Shown piece after piece: positions 33,711-44,105 of a DNA stretch of 64,000 bases. Below the pieces are notes generated by a model. It did no database searches. It saw only the letters and a list, made by a program, of their open reading frames with translations, and was not told the origin of the DNA. Position 1 is the first letter of the stretch. Each line of letters opens with the position of its first letter. This DNA comes from Nitrospirillum iridis. Lineage in GTDB: Bacteria; Pseudomonadota; Alphaproteobacteria; Azospirillales; Azospirillaceae. The position numbers and the translations under genes were made by a program. The stretch spans positions 310,001-374,000 of the forward strand of contig NZ_JACIIZ010000006.1 in NCBI RefSeq assembly GCF_014205765.1, written 5' to 3'.

Positions 33711-36461
33711 ATGTCTGCCCATCCTGACGCAGTTGCCGCTGACCGGCGCATTTCGCTGGCCATGAGCACGCTCGCCTTCACCGTCTGCTTCGCTGTCTGG
33801 ACGATCTTTTCCATCATCGGCATCCGCATCCGGCAGGAACTGGGGTTGTCCGAGACCCAGTTCGGCCTGCTGGTCGGCACCCCCATCCTCACAGGCTCAC
33901 TGATCCGCATCGCGCTGGGGGTGTGGACGGACCAGTATGGCGGCCGGCTGGTGCTGGTGGGGACCATGCTGTCGGCGGCCGTCGCCACCTTCCTGCTGTC
34001 CTATGCCCATACCTATCCGCAGATGCTGCTCGCGGCATTGGGCGTGGGCATCGCCGGCGGTTCCTTCGCCGCGGGCGTGGCCTATGTTTCGCGCTGGTTC
34101 CCACCGGGGCGGCAGGGCACGGCGCTGGGCATCTTCGGTGCCGGCAACGTGGGCGCCGCCGTCACCAAGTTCCTGGCACCCTTCGTCCTCATCGCCTACG
34201 GCTGGCAGATGGTGGCCCAAGTGTGGGCGGCGGGGCTGGTGCTCATGGCCGTGGTGTTCTGGTTCACGACAAAGGACGATCCGGTGCTGGTGGCCCGCCG
34301 GCGGGAGGGACGCAAGGCCCCCGCCGCGTGGCTGGAGATGGAGCCGCTGAGGAACGTTCAGGTTTGGCGCTTCGCCCTCTATTACTTCTTCGTCTTCGGC
34401 GCCTTCGTGGCCCTGGCCCTGTGGCTGCCGCAATACCTGATCAAGGTTTACGGGGTGGACATCCGCGCCGCCGGCATGATCGCCGCCGCCTTCTCGGTCC
34501 CAGCCAGCCTGTTCCGCGCCTATGGCGGGCACCTGTCCGACACCTATGGCGCCCGGCGCGTCCTCTACTGGACCTTCCTGGTGTCGATCGTGGCCACGTT
34601 CATCCTGTCCTACCCGCCGACCGACTATGTCGTGCACGGCGCCCGGGGGCCCGTCGCCTTCCATCTGGAAATGGGCCTGATCCCCTTCACCGTCACCGTC
34701 TTTGTGCTGGGCTTCTTCATGGCGCTGGGCAAGGCCGCCGTCTACAAGCACATCCCTGTCTACTACCCGCAGCATGTGGGTGCGGTGGGCGGCCTGGTGG
34801 GCATGATCGGCGGCCTGGGCGGCTTCGTCCTGCCCATCCTGTTCGGCACGCTGCTGGACGTCACCGGCTTGTGGACCAGCTGCTTCATGGCGCTGTTCCT
34901 GCTGGTCGGCGTGGCGCTGGCGTGGATGCACCTGTCCGTCCGCCGCATGGAGCAGGCGGCGGCGGGCCCTGTGCTGGACGCGCTGCCGCCCTTCCCGGAG
35001 ATGCAGGGCATGCCGGCACCTGTGCCGACGGCGAAGAAGGAAGGGGCGGTCCTGACCGACTGGCGGCCGGAAGACCCGGATTTCTGGGCGGCCAAGGGCC
35101 GGCGCATCGCCCGCCGCAACCTGTGGATCTCCATCCCCGCCCTGCTGTTGTCCTTCGCCATTTGGCAGGTCTGGTCGGTGGTGGTGGCCAAGCTGCCCCT
35201 GGTGGGCTTCCGCTTCACCACGGACCAGCTGTTTTGGCTGGCGGCGCTGCCGGGGCTGTCGGGTGCCACGTTGCGCATCTTCTATTCCTTCATGGTGCCC
35301 ATCTTCGGCGGGCGGCTGTGGACGACGCTGGCCACCTGGTCGCTCATGATCCCGGCATTGGGTATCGGCTACGCCGTGCAAAGCCCGGACACGCCTTACG
35401 CCGTGTTCCTCATCCTGGCGCTGTTCTGCGGTTTCGGCGGCGGCAACTTCGCCTCCTCCATGGCCAACATCTCGTTCTTCTTCCCCAAGGCGGAGAAGGG
35501 CAACGCGCTGGCCCTGAACGCGGGCCTGGGCAACCTGGGCGTCAGCGTCGTCCAGTTCGTCGTGCCGCTGGTGATCACCGCCGGCATCTTCGGCTGGGTG
35601 GGCGGCGATCCGGCCCTGGTGAAGGGGCCGGCGGGCCCGACGCCGATGTGGATGCAGAACGCCGGCTTCGTCTTCGTGCCCTTCATCGCCCTGTCGGCCT
35701 TCGCCGCCTGGTTCGGCATGAACGACATCGCCTCGGCCAAGGCCTCCTTCGCCGATCAGGCGGTGATCTTCCGCCGCCGGCACAACTGGATCATGTGCTG
35801 GCTCTACACCGGCACCTTTGGTTCCTTCATCGGCTATTCGGCGGGCTTCCCCCTGCTGGCCAAGACCCTGTTCCCGGACGTGAACGCCCTGCAGTTCGCC
35901 TTCCTGGGGCCGTTGGTCGGGGCGTTGTCCCGCTCCGGCACCGGGTGGCTGGCCGACCGCCATGGCGGCGGCCGGGTCACGGTCGGGGCCTTCCTGCTGA
36001 TGATGGCGGGCGTCGGCGGTGTGCTGTGGTTCATCGGCACCAAGGAGCAGCCGCACGCCTTCACCGGCTTCTTCCTCTCCTTCCTGCTGCTGTTCTTCGC
36101 CACCGGCGTGGGCAACGCCTCCACCTTCCAGATGATCCCGGCGATCATGGGCAGCGAGATGGCCCGGCTGATGCCGGAGGCGGACGCGGTGACCCGGCAG
36201 CGCCATGCCGCGACCGAGGCCGCCGCCATCACCGGCTTCACATCGGCCATCGCCGCCTTCGGCGCCTTCTTCATCCCGAAAAGCTACGGCACCGCCATCG
36301 CGTTGACGGGCGGGCCGCAGGCGGCGCTGTGGGCCTTCTTCGGCTTCTACGTGACCTGCGTGGTCCTGACCTGGGCCGTTTACACCCGCAAGGGCGGGTT
36401 GTTGCACGACATCGAGCGCGCCCGCCGCGGCGCGCCCACTCATCCGGCTGCGGCCGAATAA
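33711..36461 (+). CDS. narK: Fused NarK1-NarK2 nitrate/nitrite transporter
   Basis: The protein has 916 residues from ATG 33711; a TTG at 33663 opens the frame earlier but overlaps the promoter. It contains two complete 12-TM MFS units joined by a hydrophilic linker at about residues 430-470. The first unit has GNVGAAVTKFLAPF and GKAAVYKHIPVYYP. The second has ASSMANISFFFPKAEKGNALALNAGLGNLG and VGNASTFQMIP, typical nitrate-porter signatures. In Paracoccus-type fusions one half works as nitrate:H+ symporter and the other as nitrate/nitrite antiporter. It is the first gene of the nar operon, 15 bases before narG, and feeds nitrate to the cytoplasmic active site. Confidence 0.95.
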   Translation: MSAHPDAVAADRRISLAMSTLAFTVCFAVWTIFSIIGIRIRQELGLSETQFGLLVGTPILTGSLIRIALGVWTDQYGGRLVLVGTMLSAAVATFLLSYAHTYPQMLLAALGVGIAGGSFAAGVAYVSRWFPPGRQGTALGIFGAGNVGAAVTKFLAPFVLIAYGWQMVAQVWAAGLVLMAVVFWFTTKDDPVLVARRREGRKAPAAWLEMEPLRNVQVWRFALYYFFVFGAFVALALWLPQYLIKVYGVDIRAAGMIAAAFSVPASLFRAYGGHLSDTYGARRVLYWTFLVSIVATFILSYPPTDYVVHGARGPVAFHLEMGLIPFTVTVFVLGFFMALGKAAVYKHIPVYYPQHVGAVGGLVGMIGGLGGFVLPILFGTLLDVTGLWTSCFMALFLLVGVALAWMHLSVRRMEQAAAGPVLDALPPFPEMQGMPAPVPTAKKEGAVLTDWRPEDPDFWAAKGRRIARRNLWISIPALLLSFAIWQVWSVVVAKLPLVGFRFTTDQLFWLAALPGLSGATLRIFYSFMVPIFGGRLWTTLATWSLMIPALGIGYAVQSPDTPYAVFLILALFCGFGGGNFASSMANISFFFPKAEKGNALALNAGLGNLGVSVVQFVVPLVITAGIFGWVGGDPALVKGPAGPTPMWMQNAGFVFVPFIALSAFAAWFGMNDIASAKASFADQAVIFRRRHNWIMCWLYTGTFGSFIGYSAGFPLLAKTLFPDVNALQFAFLGPLVGALSRSGTGWLADRHGGGRVTVGAFLLMMAGVGGVLWFIGTKEQPHAFTGFFLSFLLLFFATGVGNASTFQMIPAIMGSEMARLMPEADAVTRQRHAATEAAAITGFTSAIAAFGAFFIPKSYGTAIALTGGPQAALWAFFGFYVTCVVLTWAVYTRKGGLLHDIERARRGAPTHPAAAE

Positions 36462-36476
36462 TAGGGGACGGGACAG

Positions 36477-39400
36477 ATGTCTCATTTTCTCGACCGGCTG
36501 ACGTTCTTCCGGCGCACCGCCGAACGGTTTTCCGACGGCCACGGCATCGTCACCAACGAGGACCGCTCGTGGGAGGACGGCTACCGCAAGCGTTGGCAGC
36601 ACGACAAGATCGTCCGGTCCACCCATGGCGTGAACTGCACCGGTTCCTGTTCGTGGAAGATCTACGTCAAGGGCGGCATCGTGACATGGGAAACGCAGCA
36701 GACCGACTATCCCCGCACGCGGCCCGACCTGCCCAACCATGAACCGCGCGGCTGCGCCCGTGGCGCTTCCTACAGCTGGTATCTCTATTCCGGCGCGCGG
36801 GTGAAATATCCCATGGTGCGGGGCCGCCTGTTGAAGCTGTGGCGCCAGGCCCGCGCCACCCTACCGCCGGTGGCCGCCTGGGCCTCCATCGTCGGTAACG
36901 AGGCCAAGCGCGCGTCCTACATCTCCATCCGCGGCCACGGCGGTTTCGTGCGCGCCAGCTGGGACGAGGTGAACGAGATCATCGCGGCGGCCAACGCCCA
37001 CACGGTGCGCGCCCACGGGCCGGACCGGGTGGTGGGCTTCTCCCCCATTCCGGCCATGTCCATGGTCTCGTACGCCGCCGGCTCGCGCTATCTGTCCCTG
37101 ATGGGCGGCGTCTGCATGTCCTTCTACGACTGGTATTGCGACCTGCCGCCCGCCAGCCCGCAGACCTGGGGCGAGCAGACGGACGTGCCGGAATCGGCGG
37201 ACTGGTACAACGCCGGCTTCATCATCGTCTGGGGGTCCAACGTGCCGCAGACGCGCACGCCGGACGCCCATTTCTATACCGAGGTTCGCTACAAGGGCAC
37301 CAAGAGTGCCGTCGTCAGTCCCGACTATGCCGAGGCGACGAAGTTCGCCGACATCTGGCTGAACCCCAAGCAGGGCACGGACGCGGCGCTGGCGCTGGCC
37401 ATGGGCCATGTCATCCTGCGCGAATACCACCTGGAGCGGCAGGTTCCCTACTTCGACGACTACACCCGCCGCTACACCGACATGCCCTTCCTGGTGCGCC
37501 TGGTGGAGCGTGACGGGCGCCTGGTGCCGGAACGGCTGCTGCGCGCCTCGGATCTGCCGGGCGGCCTGGGCCAGGGCAACAACCCCGACTGGAAGACCGT
37601 CGCCATCGACGAGGCGACCGGCGACCTGGTGGCGCCCCAGGGCTCCGTCGGGTACCGCTGGGGCGAAACCGGCAAGTGGAACCTGGAGGAAAAGGACGGC
37701 GACGGCCGCGACGTGCGCCTGGCCCTGACGCTCGCGGCGCCGGGGGCGGAGATCACCGCCGTCGATTTCCCCTACTTCGGCGGTCGCGCCACGGAACATT
37801 TCGTGGCGACCGACCATGGCGAGATCCTGACCCGCAGCGTGCCCTGCCGCACGCTGACGACCGCCGATGGCGGCCAGGTGAAGGTCGCCACCGTCCATGA
37901 CCTGATGATGGCCAACTATGGCCTCGATCGCGGCTTCGGTGGCGGTAACGTGGCCGCCAGCTATGACGACGACGTGCCCTTCACGCCCGCCTGGGCGGAA
38001 CGCGTCACCGGCGTGCCGCGCAACGCCATCATCACGGTGGCCCGTGAATTCGCCACCAACGCGGAAAAGACCAATGGCCGGTCCATGATCATCATCGGCG
38101 CCGGCATCAACCATTGGTACCACATGGACATGGCATACCGGGGGGTCATCAACCTGCTGGTGTTCTGCGGCGCCATCGGCCAATCGGGCGGCGGCTGGTC
38201 CCACTATGTGGGGCAGGAGAAGCTGCGGCCGCAGACCGGCTGGCAGCCACTGGCCTTCGCGCTGGACTGGAACCGCCCGCCACGCCACATGAACTCCACC
38301 TCCTTCTTCTACGCCCACACCGACCAATGGCGGTACGAGACGCTAACGGCTGCGGAAATCCTGTCCCCCACGGCGCCGGAGGGCGAGTGGGGCCACAGCT
38401 TCATCGACTACAACGCGCGGGCGGAACGCATGGGCTGGCTGCCGTCCGCCCCGCAACTGCGCCAGAACCCCTTGGACCTCGCCGCCCGTGCCCAGGCCGC
38501 CGGGCTGGAGGTCAAGGACTATGTGGCGGGCGGCCTGAAGTCGGGGGAGCTGGAACTGTCCTGCCATGATCCGGACCACCCCGACAACTGGCCGCGCAAC
38601 ATGTTCGTCTGGCGGTCCAACCTGCTGGGCTCCTCCGGCAAGGGCCACGAATATTTCCTGAAGCACCTGCTGGGCACCACCCATGGCGTCATGGGCAAGG
38701 ACCTGGGCGCGGAAGGGGCGGTGCGCAACCAGGACGTCGTCTGGCGCGACCAGGCCCCCCAGGGCAAGCTGGACCTGCTGGTGACGCTGGATTTCCGCAT
38801 GTCCACCACCTGCGTCTATTCCGACATCGTGCTGCCCACGGCCACCTGGTACGAGAAGAACGACCTCAACACCTCCGACATGCATCCCTTCATCCATCCG
38901 CTGTCCGCGGCGGTGGACCCGGCGTGGGAGGCGCGGTCGGACTGGGACATCTATAAGGAGTTGGCTAAAACCTTCTCCCGCGTGGCGCCCGAGGTGCTGG
39001 GGGTGGAGCGGGACGTGGTCCTGACACCCATCCTGCACGACACGGCCGGGGAACTGGCCCAGGCGCTGGACGTCAAGGACTGGGCCAAGGGCGAGGTGGA
39101 GCCCGTTCCCGGCCGCACCATGCCCTCGGTCAGCGTGGTGAGCCGCGATTATCCCCACCTCTACGACCACTTCACGGCATTGGGCCCCCTGCTGGCCGAC
39201 GTGGGCAACGGCGGCAAGGGCATCACCTGGAAGACCGGGCACGAGGTGGAGGCCCTGGGCCAGCTGAACGGCGTGCAGGCCGAAGGCGCCGCCCGGGGCC
39301 AGCCGCGCCTTGAGACCGACATCGACGCCGCCGAGGCCATCCTGATGCTGGCGCCGGAGACCAACGGCGAGGTGGCGGTGAAGGCGTGGCAGGCGCTGTC

Positions 39401-40220
39401 CAAGGCCACGGGCCGCGAACATGCCCACCTGGCCCTGGCCAAGGAGGATGAGAAGATCCGCTACCGGGACATCCAGGCCCAGCCGCGCAAGATCATCTCG
39501 TCCCCCACCTGGTCAGGCATCGAAAGCGAGAAGGTCTGCTACAACGCCGGCTACACCAACGTCCATGAACTGATCCCCTGGCGCACCCTGACCGGCCGCC
39601 AGCAGCTGTACCAGGACCATCTGTGGATGCGGGCCTTCGGTGAGGGCTTCGTCACCTGGAAGCCGCCGGTGGACCTCAAGACCATCCCGGCGGTCAAGGA
39701 CCTGCGGCCCAACGGCAACAAGGAACTGGTCCTCAACTTCCTGACCCCGCACCAGAAGTGGGGCATCCACTCCACCTACAGCGACAATTTGCTGATGCTG
39801 ACGCTGAACCGGGGCGGCCCGGTGGTGTGGATCTCCGAGGATGACGCCAAGGCCGGGGGCATCGTCGACAACGACTGGGTGGAGGTGTTCAACGTCAACG
39901 GCGCGCTGACGGCCCGGGCCGTCGTCTCGCAGCGCATCAAGCCGGGCATGATGATGATGTATCACGCCCAGGAAAAGATCGTGAACACGCCGGGCTCGGA
40001 ACTGACCGGCAACCGCGGCGGCATCCACAACTCGGTCACCCGCACGGTGCTGAAACCCACGCACATGATCGGCGGCTACGCGCAGCAGGCCTACGGCTTC
40101 AACTACTACGGCACCGTGGGCGCCAACCGTGACGAGTTCATCGTCGTCCGCAAGATGGCCAAGGTCGATTGGCTGGAACAACCCCTGTTGACCACTGGCC
40201 CGAAGGAGGCCGCAGAATGA
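36477..40220 (+). CDS. narG: Respiratory nitrate reductase alpha subunit
   Basis: The 1247 residues are the same length as E. coli NarG. It is a Mo-bisMGD enzyme reducing nitrate to nitrite on the cytoplasmic side of the inner membrane. HGVNCTGSCSWKIYVKGG near residue 48 contains the His and Cys ligands of the FS0 4Fe-4S cluster. ETQQTDYP and RGCARGASYSWYLYSGARVKYP follow as in all NarG. The Mo-site Asp region lies further on (MSFYDWYCDLPPASPQTWGEQTD). The C-terminal domain binds MGD. It overlaps narH by four bases. Its cofactor needs moaA and mogA at the operon's end. Confidence 0.98.
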   Translation: MSHFLDRLTFFRRTAERFSDGHGIVTNEDRSWEDGYRKRWQHDKIVRSTHGVNCTGSCSWKIYVKGGIVTWETQQTDYPRTRPDLPNHEPRGCARGASYSWYLYSGARVKYPMVRGRLLKLWRQARATLPPVAAWASIVGNEAKRASYISIRGHGGFVRASWDEVNEIIAAANAHTVRAHGPDRVVGFSPIPAMSMVSYAAGSRYLSLMGGVCMSFYDWYCDLPPASPQTWGEQTDVPESADWYNAGFIIVWGSNVPQTRTPDAHFYTEVRYKGTKSAVVSPDYAEATKFADIWLNPKQGTDAALALAMGHVILREYHLERQVPYFDDYTRRYTDMPFLVRLVERDGRLVPERLLRASDLPGGLGQGNNPDWKTVAIDEATGDLVAPQGSVGYRWGETGKWNLEEKDGDGRDVRLALTLAAPGAEITAVDFPYFGGRATEHFVATDHGEILTRSVPCRTLTTADGGQVKVATVHDLMMANYGLDRGFGGGNVAASYDDDVPFTPAWAERVTGVPRNAIITVAREFATNAEKTNGRSMIIIGAGINHWYHMDMAYRGVINLLVFCGAIGQSGGGWSHYVGQEKLRPQTGWQPLAFALDWNRPPRHMNSTSFFYAHTDQWRYETLTAAEILSPTAPEGEWGHSFIDYNARAERMGWLPSAPQLRQNPLDLAARAQAAGLEVKDYVAGGLKSGELELSCHDPDHPDNWPRNMFVWRSNLLGSSGKGHEYFLKHLLGTTHGVMGKDLGAEGAVRNQDVVWRDQAPQGKLDLLVTLDFRMSTTCVYSDIVLPTATWYEKNDLNTSDMHPFIHPLSAAVDPAWEARSDWDIYKELAKTFSRVAPEVLGVERDVVLTPILHDTAGELAQALDVKDWAKGEVEPVPGRTMPSVSVVSRDYPHLYDHFTALGPLLADVGNGGKGITWKTGHEVEALGQLNGVQAEGAARGQPRLETDIDAAEAILMLAPETNGEVAVKAWQALSKATGREHAHLALAKEDEKIRYRDIQAQPRKIISSPTWSGIESEKVCYNAGYTNVHELIPWRTLTGRQQLYQDHLWMRAFGEGFVTWKPPVDLKTIPAVKDLRPNGNKELVLNFLTPHQKWGIHSTYSDNLLMLTLNRGGPVVWISEDDAKAGGIVDNDWVEVFNVNGALTARAVVSQRIKPGMMMMYHAQEKIVNTPGSELTGNRGGIHNSVTRTVLKPTHMIGGYAQQAYGFNYYGTVGANRDEFIVVRKMAKVDWLEQPLLTTGPKEAAE

Positions 40221-41743
40221 AGATCCGCGCCCAGATCGCGATGGTGCTGAACCTCGACAAGTGCATCGGCTGCCATACCTGCTCGGTCACCTGCAAGAAC
40301 GTGTGGACCAGCCGCGAAGGCGTCGAATACGCCTGGTTCAACAACGTGGAGACCAAACCCGGGATCGGTTATCCCCGGGAGTGGGAGAACCAGAACCGCT
40401 GGAACGGGGGCTGGCGCCGGCGGCGCGATGGCCGCATCGAGCCGCGCATGGGGGCCAAGTGGCGCATCTTGGCCAACATCTTCGCCAACCCCGACCTGCC
40501 CGAGATCGACGACTTCTACGAACCCTACACGGTCGACCACGAACATCTGCAGACCGCCCGTGAATCCCAGGCCTTCCCCACCGCCCGTCCCCGCTCCGCC
40601 ATTACCGGCGAGCGCATGGAGAAGGTGGAGTGGGGCCCCAACTGGGAGGAAATCCTGGGCGGCGAGTTCGAGAAGCGGTCGCGGGATGTGAACTTCGACG
40701 GCGTGCAGAAGGAAATCTACGGCCAGTTCGAAAACACCTTCATGATGTACCTGCCGCGCCTGTGCGAGCATTGCCTGAACCCGGCCTGCGTCTCCGTCTG
40801 CCCGTCCGGCGCCATCTACAAGCGCGAGGAGGATGGTATCGTCCTGATCGACCAGGACAAGTGCCGGGGCTGGCGCATGTGCGTCTCGGGCTGTCCCTAC
40901 AAGAAGATCTATTACAACTGGTCTTCCGGCAAGTCGGAGAAATGCATCTTCTGCTTCCCGCGCATCGAGGCGGGCCAGCCCACCGTCTGCTCGGAAACCT
41001 GCGTCGGCCGCATCCGTTACCTGGGTGTGCTGCTCTATGACGCCGACCGGATCGAGGCGGCGGCCAGCGTGCCGGATGAGAAGGACCTGTACCAGGCGCA
41101 GCTGGACCTGTTCCTGGACCCCAAGGACCCGGCGGTGATCGCCCAGGCCCGCGCCGACGGGGTGCCCGACAGCTGGATCGAGGCCGCGCGCCATTCCCCC
41201 ATCTGGAAGATGGCCATGGAATGGAAGGTGGCCTTCCCGCTGCACCCGGAATACCGGACGCTGCCCATGGTCTGGTACGTGCCGCCGCTGTCGCCCATCC
41301 AGTCGGCCGCCGCCGCCGGCAAGATGGGGCTGGACGGCGACATGCCCGATGTCCGCTCGCTGCGTATCCCGCTGAAATACCTGGCCAACCTGCTGACCGC
41401 CGGCGACGAGGGGCCGGTGGCCCTGGCGCTGGAGCGCATGCTGGCCATGCGCGGCTACATGCGGGCCAAGACGGTGGACGGCCGTCTGGACGGGGCCATC
41501 GCCGCCAAGGTGGGCCTGACCGGCGCCGCCATCGAGGACATGTACCAGATCATGGCCATCGCCAATTACGAGGACCGCTTCGTCATCCCCACCGCCCATC
41601 GCGAATGGAGCCAGGACGCCCAGGACCTGCGCGGCGGCTGCGGCTTCTCCTTCGGCAACGGCTGCTCGGGTGGCGACACGGGCACCAACCTGTTCGCCAC
41701 ATCGCGCGTGAAGAAGGCGCGCAACCCGATGGAGATCGCGTGA
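40217..41743 (+). CDS. narH: Respiratory nitrate reductase beta subunit (Fe-S)
   Basis: The ATG at 40217 overlaps the narG stop (ATGA); 508 residues. It has four Cys groups: CIGCHTCSVTC near residue 16, CEHCLNPACVSVCPSG, CRGWRMCVSGCPYKK (Trp replaces one Cys, making the 3Fe-4S cluster, as in E. coli) and CIFCFPR with CSETC. These give three 4Fe-4S centres and one 3Fe-4S. They carry electrons from the NarI hemes to NarG. It shares the TGATG junction with narJ. Confidence 0.98.
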   Translation: MKIRAQIAMVLNLDKCIGCHTCSVTCKNVWTSREGVEYAWFNNVETKPGIGYPREWENQNRWNGGWRRRRDGRIEPRMGAKWRILANIFANPDLPEIDDFYEPYTVDHEHLQTARESQAFPTARPRSAITGERMEKVEWGPNWEEILGGEFEKRSRDVNFDGVQKEIYGQFENTFMMYLPRLCEHCLNPACVSVCPSGAIYKREEDGIVLIDQDKCRGWRMCVSGCPYKKIYYNWSSGKSEKCIFCFPRIEAGQPTVCSETCVGRIRYLGVLLYDADRIEAAASVPDEKDLYQAQLDLFLDPKDPAVIAQARADGVPDSWIEAARHSPIWKMAMEWKVAFPLHPEYRTLPMVWYVPPLSPIQSAAAAGKMGLDGDMPDVRSLRIPLKYLANLLTAGDEGPVALALERMLAMRGYMRAKTVDGRLDGAIAAKVGLTGAAIEDMYQIMAIANYEDRFVIPTAHREWSQDAQDLRGGCGFSFGNGCSGGDTGTNLFATSRVKKARNPMEIA

Positions 41744-42432
41744 TGGCCACCACCACCCCTGCCTTCAAGGCGCTGTCGGCGCTGCTGACCTATCCCACGC
41801 CGGCGCTGATCGCCGTTCTGCCTGAGATCAAAAGCCTCGTTGCCGCCCAGGGGCGCACGGCCGAAGGGCTGTTGCGACCGCTGCTGAATGATCTGACGGG
41901 CCGGGACCTGTACGACCTGCAGGAAGGCTATGTCGACCTGTTCGACCGCGGCCGCCGGACGTCGCTGCACCTGTTCGAGCACGTGCACGGTGAAAGCCGC
42001 GACCGGGGCCAGGCCATGGTCGACTTGGCCGCCCATTACGAAACGGCCGGCCTGTCGCTGGCGGTGAATGAGCTGCCGGACTACCTGCCCCTGTTCCTGG
42101 AATTCCTGTCCACCCGGCCGGAGGATGAGGCCCGCGCCCTGCTGGGCGAGACGGCGGCCATCCTGGCGACGCTGGAGGAGCGGCTGGCCAAGCGCAGCTC
42201 CCTCTACGCGCCCATCTTCACCCTGCTGCTGGCCCTGGCGGGTGATGGCGCGACGGCGGGCGAGCCGGCGGAGGATGCGGAACCGGCCGATGACCTGGCG
42301 TCGCTGGATGCCGACTGGGAGGAGGCCGCCGTCACCTTCGGCCCCGGCACCCCCGGTGACGGCTGCTCCGTCGACCGCCTGCGCACCCGCCTGCGCGCCG
42401 AGCGCCGCGACGCGCGCCACGGCGCCGTTTGA
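41743..42432 (+). CDS. narJ: Nitrate reductase assembly chaperone
   Basis: The ATG at 41743 shares its A with the narH stop (TGATG); 229 residues. It is an all-helical TorD/NarJ-family protein with LSALLTYPTPAL near the start and YVDLFDRGRRTSLHLFEHVHGESRDRGQAM in the middle, the NarJ signature. It binds the N-terminus of NarG and holds the complex until the Mo cofactor and NarI are in place. The tail (from residue 165) is acidic and poorly conserved. The usual position between narH and narI supports the call. Confidence 0.95.
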   Translation: MATTTPAFKALSALLTYPTPALIAVLPEIKSLVAAQGRTAEGLLRPLLNDLTGRDLYDLQEGYVDLFDRGRRTSLHLFEHVHGESRDRGQAMVDLAAHYETAGLSLAVNELPDYLPLFLEFLSTRPEDEARALLGETAAILATLEERLAKRSSLYAPIFTLLLALAGDGATAGEPAEDAEPADDLASLDADWEEAAVTFGPGTPGDGCSVDRLRTRLRAERRDARHGAV

Positions 42433-42446
42433 AAGAGGAGGCGACG

Positions 42447-43193
42447 ATGTCAGAGACCATCAACGGCATCCTGTTCGGCTGGTATCCCTATCTCTGCCTG
42501 ACGGTGTTCCTGCTGGGCAGCCTCATACGTTTCGACCGCGAGCAGTACACCTGGAAGACCGGGTCCTCCCAACTGCTGCGCCGACGGCAGCTGCGGTTGG
42601 GGTCCAATCTGTTCCACATCGGCATCCTGACCATTTTCCTCGGCCATGCCGGGGGCCTGCTGACGCCCATCTGGGTGTTCGATGCCCTGGGCATCGGCCA
42701 TGGCTTCAAGCAGGGTCTGGCCATCACCGTCGGCGGCATCGCCGGTGTCGCCTGCTTCGCTGGCATCGCGCTGCTGGCCCATCGCCGGCTGTTCGATCCG
42801 CGCATCCGCGCCACCTCCAGCTTCGGTGACACCGCCATCCTGCTGTTGCTCTGGGCGCAGTTGACCCTGGGGCTCAGCACCATCTTCGTGTCGCTGAACC
42901 ATATGGACGGGCATGAAATGGTGAAGTTCATGGCTTGGGCCCAGGGCATCGTGACCTTGCAGCCCGGTGCCGCCGCCCATGTCGCCGACGTCCATCCCAT
43001 CTTCAAGACCCACCTGCTGCTGGGGATGACCCTGTTCCTGGTTTTCCCCTTCACCCGGCTGGTTCATGTGTGGAGCGCGCCGGTGTGGTACCTGGCGCGG
43101 CCGGGTTACCAGGTGGTCCGCTCACGCTTCGCCCAGCCGCGCGGGGTGGTGACCAAACCTTCGGGCGCCGCGGCGCGCCATCCGGCGGAGTGA
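42447..43193 (+). CDS. narI: Respiratory nitrate reductase gamma subunit (cytochrome b)
   Basis: The ATG at 42447 has GAGGAGG upstream; 248 residues. It has five membrane helices beginning NGILFGWYPYLCLTVFLLGSLIRFDRE. LFHIGILTIFLGHAGGLL holds two heme-ligand His, and HLLLGMTLFLVFPFTRLVHVWSAP the other pair, giving two b hemes. It oxidises quinol at the periplasmic side. YLARPGYQVVRSR near the C-terminus is the usual NarI tail. Confidence 0.97.
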   Translation: MSETINGILFGWYPYLCLTVFLLGSLIRFDREQYTWKTGSSQLLRRRQLRLGSNLFHIGILTIFLGHAGGLLTPIWVFDALGIGHGFKQGLAITVGGIAGVACFAGIALLAHRRLFDPRIRATSSFGDTAILLLLWAQLTLGLSTIFVSLNHMDGHEMVKFMAWAQGIVTLQPGAAAHVADVHPIFKTHLLLGMTLFLVFPFTRLVHVWSAPVWYLARPGYQVVRSRFAQPRGVVTKPSGAAARHPAE

Positions 43194-43199
43194 CGGACC

Positions 43200-44096
43200 A
43201 TGGGCGAGCATCATCACCCTCATCACCATCCCCACGCGCCCTCCGACGGGGCGGGCGAGGCCAAGGTCTCCCGCAACATCCTGATGGAGCGCCTGAAGGC
43301 GGCGCCCCCGCCGATCACAGTCAACGGCGTGGTCATTTCCCGGCAGGCCATCGCCGAGGAGGTGCAGTATTTCCCGGCGCAGACCCCCGCCCAGGCGTGG
43401 CAGGCGGCCGCCCGCGCCCTGGTCCTGCGTGAACTGCTGCTGCAGGAGGGGCGGCGCCTGGACATTCCGGTGACGCCCCAGGCCGACGCCGACGGCCGGG
43501 TGGAAACGGCGGAGGATGCGCTGCTGCGCGCCCTGCTGGAGCGTGAGGTGGCGCTGCCCCAGGCGGACGAGGCCAGCGCGCGCCGTTTCTACGGGAACAA
43601 CCCCCGCCGTTTCATGACGCCGGACCTGTATGAGGCCGACCATATCCTGATCACGGCCCGCCGCGACGATGGCGCGGCCTTCGCCGCCGCGCGGGACAAG
43701 GCGACGGCCCTGGCTGGGACCCTGGCGGCGGCGCCGGATCGTTTCGCCACCCTGGCCCGCGAGTTTTCGGGCTGCCCCTCAGCCGCGGTGGGCGGCTGCC
43801 TGGGGCAGATCGGCCCGGGGGACACGACGCCGGAGTTCGAGGCGGCGTTGGTCACCTTGGCGGAAGGCGAGATTTCCCCGCCCGTCGAGACCCGCTACGG
43901 CGTCCATCTCATCCGCCTGAACCGAAAGATCGGCGGGCGCCTGCTGCCCTTCGAGGCGGTGCGGGACCGCATCGCCGCCTACCTGGAGGATCACGTGCGG
44001 CACCGGGCGACGGCGCAGTACCTGGCCCTGCTGGCGGGGCGGGCGGAAATCCATGGCATCGATCTGACAGGGGCGTCCTCGCCCCTGGTGCAATAG
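43200..44096 (+). CDS. Parvulin-type peptidyl-prolyl isomerase of the nar operon, His-rich N-terminus
   Basis: The 298 residues start six bases after narI. Residues 4-12 read HHHPHHHPH, a likely metal-binding stretch. A SurA/NifM-like helical region follows (residues 40-140). The parvulin domain has [48 protein letters not shown] and [12 protein letters not shown]. No signal peptide is present, so it is cytoplasmic. Similar isomerases are found next to narI in several proteobacterial nar operons, where they probably assist folding of NarGHI, but no function is established. Confidence 0.88.
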   Translation: MGEHHHPHHHPHAPSDGAGEAKVSRNILMERLKAAPPPITVNGVVISRQAIAEEVQYFPAQTPAQAWQAAARALVLRELLLQEGRRLDIPVTPQADADGRVETAEDALLRALLEREVALPQADEASARRFYGNNPRRFMTPDLYEADHILITARRDDGAAFAAARDKATALAGTLAAAPDRFATLAREFSGCPSAAVGGCLGQIGPGDTTPEFEAALVTLAEGEISPPVETRYGVHLIRLNRKIGGRLLPFEAVRDRIAAYLEDHVRHRATAQYLALLAGRAEIHGIDLTGASSPLVQ

Positions 44097-44105
44097 GGGG
44101 ATCCC

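Noticed and set aside
33897-36740. A 947-codon open frame on the minus strand opposite narK
   Set aside because: It mirrors the fused narK gene in a high-GC sequence; its translation is low-complexity His/Gly/Gln/Arg-rich with no family features, while the plus strand is a clear transporter.
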